NCBI GenBank assembly: GCA_964354135.1
Contig: CAYGZA010000091.1
Span: 1-19,587 of the forward strand
Length of the DNA: 19,587 nucleotides
Reading direction: 5' to 3'
Origin: CAYGZA01 sp964354135
GTDB lineage: Bacteria; Planctomycetota; Planctomycetia; Pirellulales; Thermoguttaceae
Shown here: piece by piece, positions 8,527 to 16,640 of the stretch
Layout of the letters: the number at the start of each line of letters is the position of its first letter
Numbering within the stretch: the stretch's first letter is position 1
Program-made: the position numbers and the translations under genes
Notes under the pieces: generated by a model
The model's database searches: none
Told to the model about the DNA's origin: nothing
The model's input: only the letters and a program-made list of their open reading frames with translations

Positions 8527-8874
8527 TCAGCGGGAAGTCCTGGCGACGCGATGCGCAGCTTGGTTCGGCAGCGGAATTGGGGCTGCGACAGGCGCTGGCG
8601 ATTCTTTGACGGTTACGAACGTGGTGTTGGAAAGGCCAAACGCCAAGAACCGCGATTTTCCACGGCCCGCCACTCCGATGCGGTCGTTCAGCTTGAGAAC
8701 CTGTTGTGGGGCCCCCCAGAAAACCAGGTATTGTGGCTCACTGGGGTCCTCTACCTGGGCGACGCCGGAGGCGAGGTTGGCTGCGGTGTCGGATTTCGCT
8801 GAACTCGCGGGTTGCTGTGCCAAGAGGGGGATTGCCGCGAACAGCAAGGTCACACTCAGTATGAGACTCTTCAT
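8527..8874 (-). pseudogene. Truncated copy of the shared glycosidase-like domain protein (N-terminal 90 residues)
   Basis: 115 codons from the ATG at 8874. The signal peptide MKSLILSVTLLFAAIPLLAQ is intact. An Ala/Ser-rich linker and the start of the shared domain follow: PQYLVFWGAP ... NDRIGVAGRGKSRFLAFGL (about residues 48-81). This aligns with PKYLVFWHSP ... ERVGMKGDGKTRLLGFGL of the neighbour at 6794. After TVKES the match ends and a Pro/Ala-rich tail PAPVAAPIPLPNQA runs to a stop. Both inferred catalytic Glu residues are absent, so it can only be a secreted stub. It starts 48 bp after the stop of the 1495-aa gene and is probably co-transcribed with it. A genuine short secreted protein is possible but less likely. 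Confidence 0.65.
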
Positions 8875-8922
8875 GACGCGTGTCTCGTTTCCAGACTTGC
8901 GGAGCCGTTGATATTCCAGGGC

Positions 8923-11900
8923 CTAATCGAATAAGGAGTCCAGTTCAATCGGCTTGCCCAGCATTTCTTTCCACTGCGTCTTCTGGGCATCTGTGAGCAC
9001 GGCTTCCATCTTGCTCTGGAGGTCCACGCGGATCTTCAGTACCTTGGGCCGAATCTCCTTGGGATTGCCGCTCGTGTTCGCTTCTCTCAACAGCGGTTCG
9101 ATCTGTTGTTCCGCCTGGTGGACCGCCGCCATGAATTGCCTCTGTTGCTTGTCTGTAACTTGCAGGTCTTTCCAGGATTGTCCGTCGCCGAACAGCCCCT
9201 CCCGCTGCAATTCCAACTGGCGCAGGCGCGTGCGCTGGCCTTCGCTCAGGGCTTCCCTCAGCATCGCTCCCAATGTCCCATTCGCCTTCCTCCGGTATGC
9301 TCCGAGTTCCTTCTGCCGCTCCTCCGGCGTCAGACCTTCGATTCTCTCAAACAACTGCATGGCGCCTGGACGCAGTTCCCGGAGGTGTTGGTCCACCTTT
9401 TCTTTCTGCTTCTTGGTCAGCTTCAGTTCCTCCTGGACATTGTCGCGCGACACCAAGAACGAACCGCCGAGTTCGTGACGCAGTTTCTTTCGCAATTCCT
9501 CGGGAATATCCTGGGCGGCGTCCGGTGCGATTTCACCGATCATCTTCAGAATTGTATCAGCCGCCTTTTCGGCTTCCTCGAAGTCTTTGGCATTGAGGCG
9601 ATCTTCGAGCTTCTTCATCAGGGCCGAGGCTTCTTTCTTGTTACCGGTTTTCTGAATCCATGCGGAAAGTTCCCTCTGGATTCTCTGAATCTTGGGCGGC
9701 AAACGTTCCGAAAGGGGCGAGCTTTCCGGCTTCGCTTCACTTGGCGGCACAGCCTTCATCAGCGCCAGCAACTCGTCGGCTACCTTGTCTGCTTCTTGCC
9801 ATTTCTTGTCCTTGATGAACGCGTCGAGTTTCTTGGTCAGAGGCATCACCTGCGCGTGTCGTCCCGACTTCTGAACCCAGCCGGGGAGTTCCGTTTGGAG
9901 CCGGCGCATCTTTGCCTGGAATGCCTCGCTGGAAAAACCGCTGGGGGCGCTTTCGATCAAGACGCCACGCCGGAGAAACTTGGCATAGGCACCCAAAGCC
10001 TCGGCATTCTCCGTAGCCTGGCGAAAGAAATTGTTGCGCATGGCCTCGCCGCCAATGCCCCAGGCAAAGATATTCACCATCACCGCACCGTGGTTGAACA
10101 TCCGCCCCAGATAGGTCTCCATGGTGGGTTCGCCGGGCATGCTCGTAGGAGACACGTTGGTGCCTTCGGCGGAGATCCAGCCGGGAGAACCGTGCCGGGC
10201 CAAAACGGCATACACTTCCTTGAACGTCGCCCCCTCGGGATAGGTGGAGAATCCCGGACGATACGCAGAACTGAAGGCCACCTCGGGCAGCGCGAAATTG
10301 ACTTTTTCCGCATAGGTTTCTTTGGCGTCCGCTGCGCGCAGTCCTTGGGAGGTGAAGGCGATGTGACAGAAGATCCTCTCACGAGGCACTCCGGCCGCGT
10401 GCAGAGAATTGGCCCAAAGTTCCATGAACTCCTTGACGATGCGAACCCGTTCGAGGTCGGGATCCTTGGGAGGATTGCGCTGGCTGAATCCCCGATGGCT
10501 GAGGGCCCGATAACCCAAGGGACGTCCTGTCTCAAAATCGCGGCCGATGTTGGTCTCCCATCCGGCGATGACGCCCGCGAAAAGGTGTTCTTTCCCCAGG
10601 GATTTCAAAACGGCCAACTCCTGCTTGATCTCTACGCCGATGAGTCCCGCGCGGTCTTTCACCGCAGCCACGACGGCCGGGCTGTTGAAACACATCTGGG
10701 GCGGAAACTTGGTGGGCTTCGGGCCCCAATCCGCGCGCCGGCCGGTACTTGGCTCTTGTTTCCAGTCTGCCGTCTCGATGTTGTCCGGACTGGACAAGAG
10801 ATCCTTGCGTTCACCCCAAGACATGGAATCATCGATGTGAAAGGCGACGGCCACTTCGTTTTCGCGGGCGACCGCAAACGCATCGCGGATAAACTGTCGC
10901 GTCTCCTCGTCGGACATGTCAAAACAGAGGGGCCCGACGGTGAAGCCCAGTTTGTGTCGAGCGTCGCCCGTCGTTCCAATCGCCTTGACAACTTCGCGGG
11001 CAAACCCCTCCACTTGCGCCTTGCTGAGCGCAAAATGGCCGGCCGCCGGCTGAGGACCGGCGTAGCCGTGGATGCCTGTCATGAGTTGAAACGTTAGATA
11101 CTTGGTTTCCGCGGCATTTGCGCTTTCGGGCCCTGCTGTCGAGGCCTTGTTGCAGCCGGTCAGCCAACGGATGGCCAGCGGCGGGAGTGTGATGCTCCCG
11201 GGCAGGCCCTGGTAATCCACTTCCCATCGTCCGGCGGGGACGGGCAGTTCCACGGTCGATTCCTTCGCGTTGCGATTAAACAGAAGGATACCGTCGTCGA
11301 AGAGTGAGGTGATTACGCCGTCCTGGCGAGCATCCAGGGGTGGCAGACCTGTCATCTGCCGATCGCGCGTGCGAACCGCTTCAGCGAGTCGTCCGAGACT
11401 ACCCCCGGCGTCGACGACCCGTCCTTTGCCAACGAGCGTCGTGATACGGTTGCCCTCGACGGTGCGGACAGCCGCCAGGTCGCGTACCAGCAGGGTGCCC
11501 CCGTGCTCCACCCAGTTGCGGATCTTGTCCATGGTTCGAGACTCGACCCGGGTGCCAAACGGCCAGATCAGGAGCCGGTAGGTCCGTAGGGCCCCATCGT
11601 CGATCAGTCGCTCGTCCACGACGTCGTAGTCCAGGGTATCGCGCACGCTCTCCAGCCAAGGAGCCATCCCCTCGGGGTAGCCTCCCTGGAACCCGACGTG
11701 CCAGTTATCCCAGTTTTCCAGCCGGTGCGCCGTCGTGGAGAAGAAAACGGCGGCGTCGATGCGAGGATAGTCGTGACGCGGCAATGATCTCGCGTGCTGA
11801 AACGACTCGCGAGCCCGCTCCATGTTCTCCAGATAATCGAAGTGCCACGTAGCGCCGGTCGTGAGATCTTTGAACAGGGCCCCCGCAATTTCCCCGAGGG

Positions 11901-13410
11901 GCGCGGATCCGTCCACCGGTTCCGTCGAGAGCCTCGCCGGGCGGTAAAACCGCGCGGCCGTCGCAACTCGGCGCGTGTAGAGGTGCGTGACCATCGGGCC
12001 GGTGGGAGTGCGAACGATCATCCCTTTGGAGGCTAGCATTTTGACCAGCCCCGAAAGGTCCTGCCCCAAGACGATCTTCTCAAAGGGCCAGCCCACATTG
12101 ACGCAAATCGGGGTCTTGGGGAAGTGCTTGCGGGCAACGTCGAAGAGCACGCCGAGCCGCTCGATGAGGGCCTCGTGATACCACTCGACGAAATCGAGCC
12201 AGCGCCGCGCCGAGGTCGGATCGCGCGGATAGTCAAACTCAAAACCAGGGAATTGCGTTCCCCACGCCGCGTTCAGTCGGGCGACGCTGCCGTATTTCTT
12301 TTCAACCCATCGCAGAAAATGTTGCCGTGCTTCCGGCTCGCCCGCCCACCAGCCCATGTGCGTGTGCGCGATGGGAAACGCCTGGTTGGCAGCACCGCCC
12401 GGGTAGTGCGTCTCGCCATAGTCGCAGGGAGAGCCGATCCGCAGAGCGTCGATCTGCGGCCCGACAGCTGCCTTGAGCTGGGCGAAGACCCGATCGTACG
12501 CCTCGACCGTCTTTGGGGAGAAAACCGACAGGAACTCGCTGGCCTTCCCATGCTCTAGACACGTCGCAAAGCGATAGTCCGCGTTGCGGCGGACCCAAGA
12601 TGGGAGGTTTTGCACCCAGACATAGGGCACATACTTCAACCCTGCCTTTCGGACCTCCCGCGCGTTCTCCTGATAAACGCTCCAATCCCATTGACCGGAT
12701 TTCGGTTCGACCGCGCCCCAGCCGACGTAGTCCTCCACGCCATCGGCGCCAGCGGCGCGAGCCCGCTCCAGGAAAGCACTGCGTTCTCGGGCTATCTCGG
12801 CCCCGCGGTCGTACTTGGGCAAGTCACCCCGTTGTCCCACGATCGCAAGCATCCGGTCGAGCGTGCGGCTGGCTTCCTCAAATCGCTGTGAATTCATCAG
12901 TTGCGTGAGCCGTCCGCCAAGCAATCCGAGTTCGCCTCGCTCCAGGACGTTGATATGCGCCTTCGGCAAGAGTTCCTGGAGGCGATTGGATTTCCGCTTC
13001 AGATCGACGATCGGCGAACCCCAGGCACGGACCAGCAAATCGACGCTCAGATTCCCCGGAGTGTACCAGACCGGCCCCGGATCGGACGTCCCCGTTGTGG
13101 GACGGAGTGCCTTTTCCCGGGCTTTGGCAATCGGCTGATCGAGTTGCTCGAGCACGCGGTCCAACTCCGCTTCCGCTTCGATGGGCTTGCCGGCATCGAG
13201 GAGGGGCCCGACCTTCTCTTGGATCGTCTTGAGGATGGCCGATAGATCGCGCCCACTGGCCGCCCATTTCTGCGCGCCCTGCTTGACACGTTCGACCTTA
13301 TCAGTGATCCGTTGGCGCACGGCTTCGACGGGGTTAGTCGGCGACTGGGCGTTCACATTGCTGAGGAAGGCTGAAACGAGAAGGCAGATGAGAAGGATTG
13401 TTGTCCTCAT
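8923..13410 (-). CDS. Giant secreted GH42-like protein fused to the shared unrecognised domain, helical modules and LTXXQ-like tail (1495 aa)
   Basis: The ATG at 13410 is chosen because it begins a signal peptide (MRTTILLICLLVSAFLSNVN). An ATG at 13485 would add 25 residues and overlaps the upstream stop as ATGA. Order: signal peptide 1-21; helical hairpin 30-92; partial second hairpin 150-192; beta-galactosidase/GH42-like barrel about 205-530 (GADGVEDYVGWGAVEPKSGQ; candidate acid/base E333 in DYGETHYP, candidate nucleophile E497 in LSTEP); class I glutamine-amidotransferase-like domain 548-690, as in GH42 trimerisation domains; small beta domain 695-750; shared domain 769-1147 (Glu 952 in GWETN, Glu 1082 in AEGTN); helical modules 1165-1220 and 1239-1292; LTXXQ/Spy-like helical tail 1300-1490 (LTKKQKEKV, LTPEERQKE, LTDAQKTQW). 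It is likely an extracellular or periplasmic glycan hydrolase. The gene lies 71 bp after the deacetylase fusion. Confidence 0.85.
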   Translation of the reverse strand: MRTTILLICLLVSAFLSNVNAQSPTNPVEAVRQRITDKVERVKQGAQKWAASGRDLSAILKTIQEKVGPLLDAGKPIEAEAELDRVLEQLDQPIAKAREKALRPTTGTSDPGPVWYTPGNLSVDLLVRAWGSPIVDLKRKSNRLQELLPKAHINVLERGELGLLGGRLTQLMNSQRFEEASRTLDRMLAIVGQRGDLPKYDRGAEIARERSAFLERARAAGADGVEDYVGWGAVEPKSGQWDWSVYQENAREVRKAGLKYVPYVWVQNLPSWVRRNADYRFATCLEHGKASEFLSVFSPKTVEAYDRVFAQLKAAVGPQIDALRIGSPCDYGETHYPGGAANQAFPIAHTHMGWWAGEPEARQHFLRWVEKKYGSVARLNAAWGTQFPGFEFDYPRDPTSARRWLDFVEWYHEALIERLGVLFDVARKHFPKTPICVNVGWPFEKIVLGQDLSGLVKMLASKGMIVRTPTGPMVTHLYTRRVATAARFYRPARLSTEPVDGSAPLGEIAGALFKDLTTGATWHFDYLENMERARESFQHARSLPRHDYPRIDAAVFFSTTAHRLENWDNWHVGFQGGYPEGMAPWLESVRDTLDYDVVDERLIDDGALRTYRLLIWPFGTRVESRTMDKIRNWVEHGGTLLVRDLAAVRTVEGNRITTLVGKGRVVDAGGSLGRLAEAVRTRDRQMTGLPPLDARQDGVITSLFDDGILLFNRNAKESTVELPVPAGRWEVDYQGLPGSITLPPLAIRWLTGCNKASTAGPESANAAETKYLTFQLMTGIHGYAGPQPAAGHFALSKAQVEGFAREVVKAIGTTGDARHKLGFTVGPLCFDMSDEETRQFIRDAFAVARENEVAVAFHIDDSMSWGERKDLLSSPDNIETADWKQEPSTGRRADWGPKPTKFPPQMCFNSPAVVAAVKDRAGLIGVEIKQELAVLKSLGKEHLFAGVIAGWETNIGRDFETGRPLGYRALSHRGFSQRNPPKDPDLERVRIVKEFMELWANSLHAAGVPRERIFCHIAFTSQGLRAADAKETYAEKVNFALPEVAFSSAYRPGFSTYPEGATFKEVYAVLARHGSPGWISAEGTNVSPTSMPGEPTMETYLGRMFNHGAVMVNIFAWGIGGEAMRNNFFRQATENAEALGAYAKFLRRGVLIESAPSGFSSEAFQAKMRRLQTELPGWVQKSGRHAQVMPLTKKLDAFIKDKKWQEADKVADELLALMKAVPPSEAKPESSPLSERLPPKIQRIQRELSAWIQKTGNKKEASALMKKLEDRLNAKDFEEAEKAADTILKMIGEIAPDAAQDIPEELRKKLRHELGGSFLVSRDNVQEELKLTKKQKEKVDQHLRELRPGAMQLFERIEGLTPEERQKELGAYRRKANGTLGAMLREALSEGQRTRLRQLELQREGLFGDGQSWKDLQVTDKQQRQFMAAVHQAEQQIEPLLREANTSGNPKEIRPKVLKIRVDLQSKMEAVLTDAQKTQWKEMLGKPIELDSLFD

Positions 13411-13481
13411 AGTGTCTGTTTCTGTAGTGTGATGTGAGGGGAAAAGGGTGCACGGGTGGGAGATGCGATATTCGCGAAAGC

Positions 13482-15785
13482 TCATTTCGCCGGGAGTAAC
13501 TTCAAGATCTCGTCGGCGACCTTTTCGCCTTCCATGATGTTATTGGCTTTCAGTGCCGCTCGCAGTCTCCCTTGTAGCTCATCGGCTTTTGCCTGGTCAC
13601 CGGTCTTTTGAACCCAGGCGGGTAGCTCCAGTTGGATCCGGCGGATCTTCGCTGGGAGCCGTTCAAAAGGGGAAGAAATCTCAGAGACGGCCTCGGCAAG
13701 CCGCTGACCGTGGAGAAACTTGCGATAGGCGCGGAGGGCTTCTTCTCCCCCCGTCACGAGGCGAAAGCCCGTGTTCTCGTTTGCCTCGTTGCCGACAACC
13801 CACCCGAAGATATTTACCAAGGTCGCCCCGTGATTGAAATGGCGGGCCAGGTACGTTTCCATGTCCATGCCCGACTGGCCGGGAGCGGTTCCGAGTTGAA
13901 AATTCGTCCCTTCACAGGACGCCCACGCCGTATGACCATGTCGAGCCAGTTCTTCGTAGATTTGCTCGAAGAGGCCAGGTTGCGGATAGGTGCTGTACCC
14001 CGCACGATGGGACTTGCCAAAAGCGACCGAGGGGGGCGCAAAGCCGTTGGCCTGGGAATAGGAGAGCGTTGGCGGATGGTTCGCTTCGAATATCCGCTTG
14101 GAACCAGACCCGAGATGTGCGTAGATCTTGCTGGCCGGAACACCGCCGTCGGCCAAACCCTGGGTCCAGAGGCTGATGAACTCCTGCACGACCTTCTCGC
14201 GCTCAGCGTCCATGTCGCGAGGTGGGTGGCTTTCGCTAAAGCCGCGATTGACCAAGGCGTGATACCCTAGAGGGCGGCCGGTATCGAAGTCCCGCCCGAT
14301 GTGCGTCTCCCATCCTGCGATCACGCCCGCGAAAAGCCGCTCTTGTCCCTGCCGCTTGAGCCCATCGATGCCCGCATGAATCGCTTTGCCAATGACCTCG
14401 GCGGCGCGCCGTCGCACCTCCTGTTGGATCGCCTTGCTGTTGAAGCACATCTGGGGCGCGAGTTTGGTGGGCTGCGGCCCCCAAGCAATGCCTCGTCCCG
14501 TGTTGGGAGTCCCGTTCCAGTCCAGCCACTCGACATTCTCGGGACCGCGCCAGAGGTCGTCTCGTCGCGCCCAGAACATCGAGTCATCGAGATGGAACCC
14601 GACGGCGATCTTCCGCTCCAGCGCCATGGCAAAGGCCGTCTTGACGAATCGTTCTATCTCCGCGTCGGAATGGTCAAATGCCAGGGGGCCGAAGATGACC
14701 GCCAGTTGCGTCTGTCCCTCGCCAACGATGCCGATCTTTCGGATGATATCCTGCACAAAGGCGTCCCGTTCGGGTTGTGCCGGTATGGAACTAAGCGGAC
14801 GCACTCCCGAGTCGCCAATCGGCATCGCCGGCTCGTGCGATTGCGTGAACACTTGGAACCCCAGGTAGCGGACTTCTGTGGGCTCGCCGCGAAGGTCCGT
14901 GTCGGACCCGGCCGGGCGAACGTTCGAGCCGTCGCGGCCGGAAGAGAGCAGGTTCTTGCGGTCTTCGATCACACTCCAAGGGTTCGAGGGGACGACGGTG
15001 GGATCGACGTAGCGAGCGAGGTCGCGAAGGGCGACCACCCGGTAGCCGTTGTCGGCGAGGTACTTGACGTACGACGCGAATAAGGGCGCCGGCGTGTTGA
15101 CCCAGGGGTGAGCCGTGTCGGGGACGCCGTGGAGTTGGATGACGGCGATCTTGCCGCCTTTGGCCTGGGAGACCGCTCGCTTGAAGTCGTCGAGTGTCCA
15201 GCCCGGGCGGGCGTCGCCCGCCGAGGGGATCAGCAGGGGGTGGTCGAGCCCCGGCTCGTAGGCGAAGCCCCGGCCCTTGTCGTAAGGATATTCGGGCGAG
15301 CCGCCTCGCCTGGCGAACCTGATCCCCAATCCGCGAAGGATGGGCAGGATGTCCTTATCCAGGGCGTTGCCGGGGTAGGAGAAGGTTACTGGCCTGGGGA
15401 TGCCGTGAGCCCGGCACCGGGCGTTGATGGCTTCGAGTTGCTCGATGGTCCCCTTCGAGTCCTGTGCGCTGGGGGGCTTGTGGTCGCGGGTGTGGTTGCC
15501 GATCTCGAAGCCGTCTCGGTGGAGTTGGGCGATCTCGTCCCAGGTCATGTAGTCGCGCTTGTTCGTCGGGAAGTCGAACGCCTCGGTGACGAAGAAGGTC
15601 GCGCCGAAGCCGTGCTTCTTGAGCAACGGGGCCGCGACTGTTACGTGCGACCGGCTGGCGTCGTCGAATGTCAAGACGACAAGCTTGTCCGGTATCGGCT
15701 CAAGGGCGAGGGCGTGTGTGGCCGCGGTCAGAAACAGCGCAAGGGTGGTTTCAGTCAATGCTCTTCCGAAGTACCGGTTCATCAT
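13482..15785 (-). CDS. Polysaccharide deacetylase (CE4/NodB) fused to the shared unrecognised domain (767 aa)
   Basis: Start ATG at 15785, immediately followed by a second ATG (15782), with AGGTGA at 15790-15795 as a strong ribosome binding site. Residues 1-28 form a signal peptide (TLALFLTAATHALA). Residues 33-260 are a NodB-type deacetylase: motif 1 LTFDDAS (Asp pair), motif 2 GNHTRDH (two metal His), a SYPGNALD segment in the motif 3 position lacking the usual Arg, and LHG (His 219) as motif 5. Metal-dependent removal of acetyl groups from an extracellular or cell-wall glycan is expected. Residues about 305-690 repeat the shared domain: HLDDSMFW, PQMCFNS, GWETHIGRDFDTGRPLGY (Glu 492), CEGTN (Glu 625), METYLARHFNHGA. 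Residues 710-765 are the helical hairpin module. The stop overlaps a possible upstream ATG of the next gene (ATGA). It lies 75 bp after the hydratase gene. Confidence 0.9.
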   Translation of the reverse strand: MMNRYFGRALTETTLALFLTAATHALALEPIPDKLVVLTFDDASRSHVTVAAPLLKKHGFGATFFVTEAFDFPTNKRDYMTWDEIAQLHRDGFEIGNHTRDHKPPSAQDSKGTIEQLEAINARCRAHGIPRPVTFSYPGNALDKDILPILRGLGIRFARRGGSPEYPYDKGRGFAYEPGLDHPLLIPSAGDARPGWTLDDFKRAVSQAKGGKIAVIQLHGVPDTAHPWVNTPAPLFASYVKYLADNGYRVVALRDLARYVDPTVVPSNPWSVIEDRKNLLSSGRDGSNVRPAGSDTDLRGEPTEVRYLGFQVFTQSHEPAMPIGDSGVRPLSSIPAQPERDAFVQDIIRKIGIVGEGQTQLAVIFGPLAFDHSDAEIERFVKTAFAMALERKIAVGFHLDDSMFWARRDDLWRGPENVEWLDWNGTPNTGRGIAWGPQPTKLAPQMCFNSKAIQQEVRRRAAEVIGKAIHAGIDGLKRQGQERLFAGVIAGWETHIGRDFDTGRPLGYHALVNRGFSESHPPRDMDAEREKVVQEFISLWTQGLADGGVPASKIYAHLGSGSKRIFEANHPPTLSYSQANGFAPPSVAFGKSHRAGYSTYPQPGLFEQIYEELARHGHTAWASCEGTNFQLGTAPGQSGMDMETYLARHFNHGATLVNIFGWVVGNEANENTGFRLVTGGEEALRAYRKFLHGQRLAEAVSEISSPFERLPAKIRRIQLELPAWVQKTGDQAKADELQGRLRAALKANNIMEGEKVADEILKLLPAK

Positions 15786-15860
15786 GCTTTCACCTATCCT
15801 GCTAATGGCTGCACGGGCTGACGAGATTCGGGCCGCAATTTGGATTCCCGCCGTATCGCC

Positions 15861-16640
15861 CTACGCACGAAACATCGCTTCAACGCACCCGACGTGGGTG
15901 AACGTTGCCGCCACACGATCCCCCAGCTCCACGGCAACGAGTTCCACGGCCGAACCCGGAATCACGATCTGCCCAGCCCGAAGGAACTCGCCCCGCCCAA
16001 TCAAATGGTTGGCAAGCCATCGCAGCGATTTCAGCGGCCCGCCCATGATCTCGGCGCCGATCCCCGAGGCCGCCAGGTCGCCGTTCTTGAACAGCCCGAC
16101 GCCCTCCATGTCGAGATCCATCGCCGCCGGTCGAGCCTTTTCGTCACCGACCACCAGACCGGCGTGGATGCCGTTGGAAGCAACGAGTTCCTGCAACGTG
16201 GGCTTGCCAAACCAGAACTTGTAGTTGTGAACCTCGATGCCGGGCGAGACGTACTCGATGGCCTCGACAAGCTTCCGCACATCGACCACTTCGTCAACGA
16301 CGTCTTTGCCGATCCTGAGAACGAACTCGGGCTCCACGGCACACGAGACGTAATCGTGCCAATTTAGGACCGTATCTCCGTGGAACACGTGCGGAGCCAT
16401 GACGTGTCCGTATATCGGTTCTTTCAAGCCAAATTGGCGACGAATGGCCCTACTGGTGCATCCCACCTTGTAACCGACGACCTTCTCGCCTCTTGCCACC
16501 CGAGAAGCGATCACACGGCGCTGAACCTCATAGGCGTCTTCCTTCGACATGGAAGCCATGTCGAAACTACGCTGGGGCTCGACGCTCTTGGTGAGTTGGA
16601 TTTCCAGAAAGGTTTCAGCAATTTCCTCCAGATGGCTCAT
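15861..16640 (-). CDS. 2-keto-4-pentenoate hydratase/fumarylacetoacetate-hydrolase superfamily protein (MhpD-like)
   Basis: 259 residues from the ATG at 16640, with GGAG about 10 bases upstream; the frame's extension to 16799 is Arg/Pro-rich noise overlapping another gene remnant. Length is typical for MhpD (about 260). Visible features are VGYKVGCTS (Lys 58), the metal-binding pair CAVEPEF (Glu 103 and 105), a third acidic ligand in SPGIEVHNYKF (Glu 136), and GPLKSLRWLANHL. The family hydrates 2-oxo-pent-4-enoates or acts on related 2-keto acids with Mg2+ or Mn2+ in the cytoplasm. Beside sugar-active secreted enzymes it may serve keto-sugar-acid catabolism, but that is inference. No signal peptide is present. 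Its upstream sequence is the debris of a truncated gene, so its native promoter may be gone. Confidence 0.85.
   Translation of the reverse strand: MSHLEEIAETFLEIQLTKSVEPQRSFDMASMSKEDAYEVQRRVIASRVARGEKVVGYKVGCTSRAIRRQFGLKEPIYGHVMAPHVFHGDTVLNWHDYVSCAVEPEFVLRIGKDVVDEVVDVRKLVEAIEYVSPGIEVHNYKFWFGKPTLQELVASNGIHAGLVVGDEKARPAAMDLDMEGVGLFKNGDLAASGIGAEIMGGPLKSLRWLANHLIGRGEFLRAGQIVIPGSAVELVAVELGDRVAATFTHVGCVEAMFRA

Noticed and set aside
9106..11097. 663-codon + frame
   Set aside because: Antisense to the 1495-aa gene, whose domains are clear; long shadow frames are common in GC-rich DNA.
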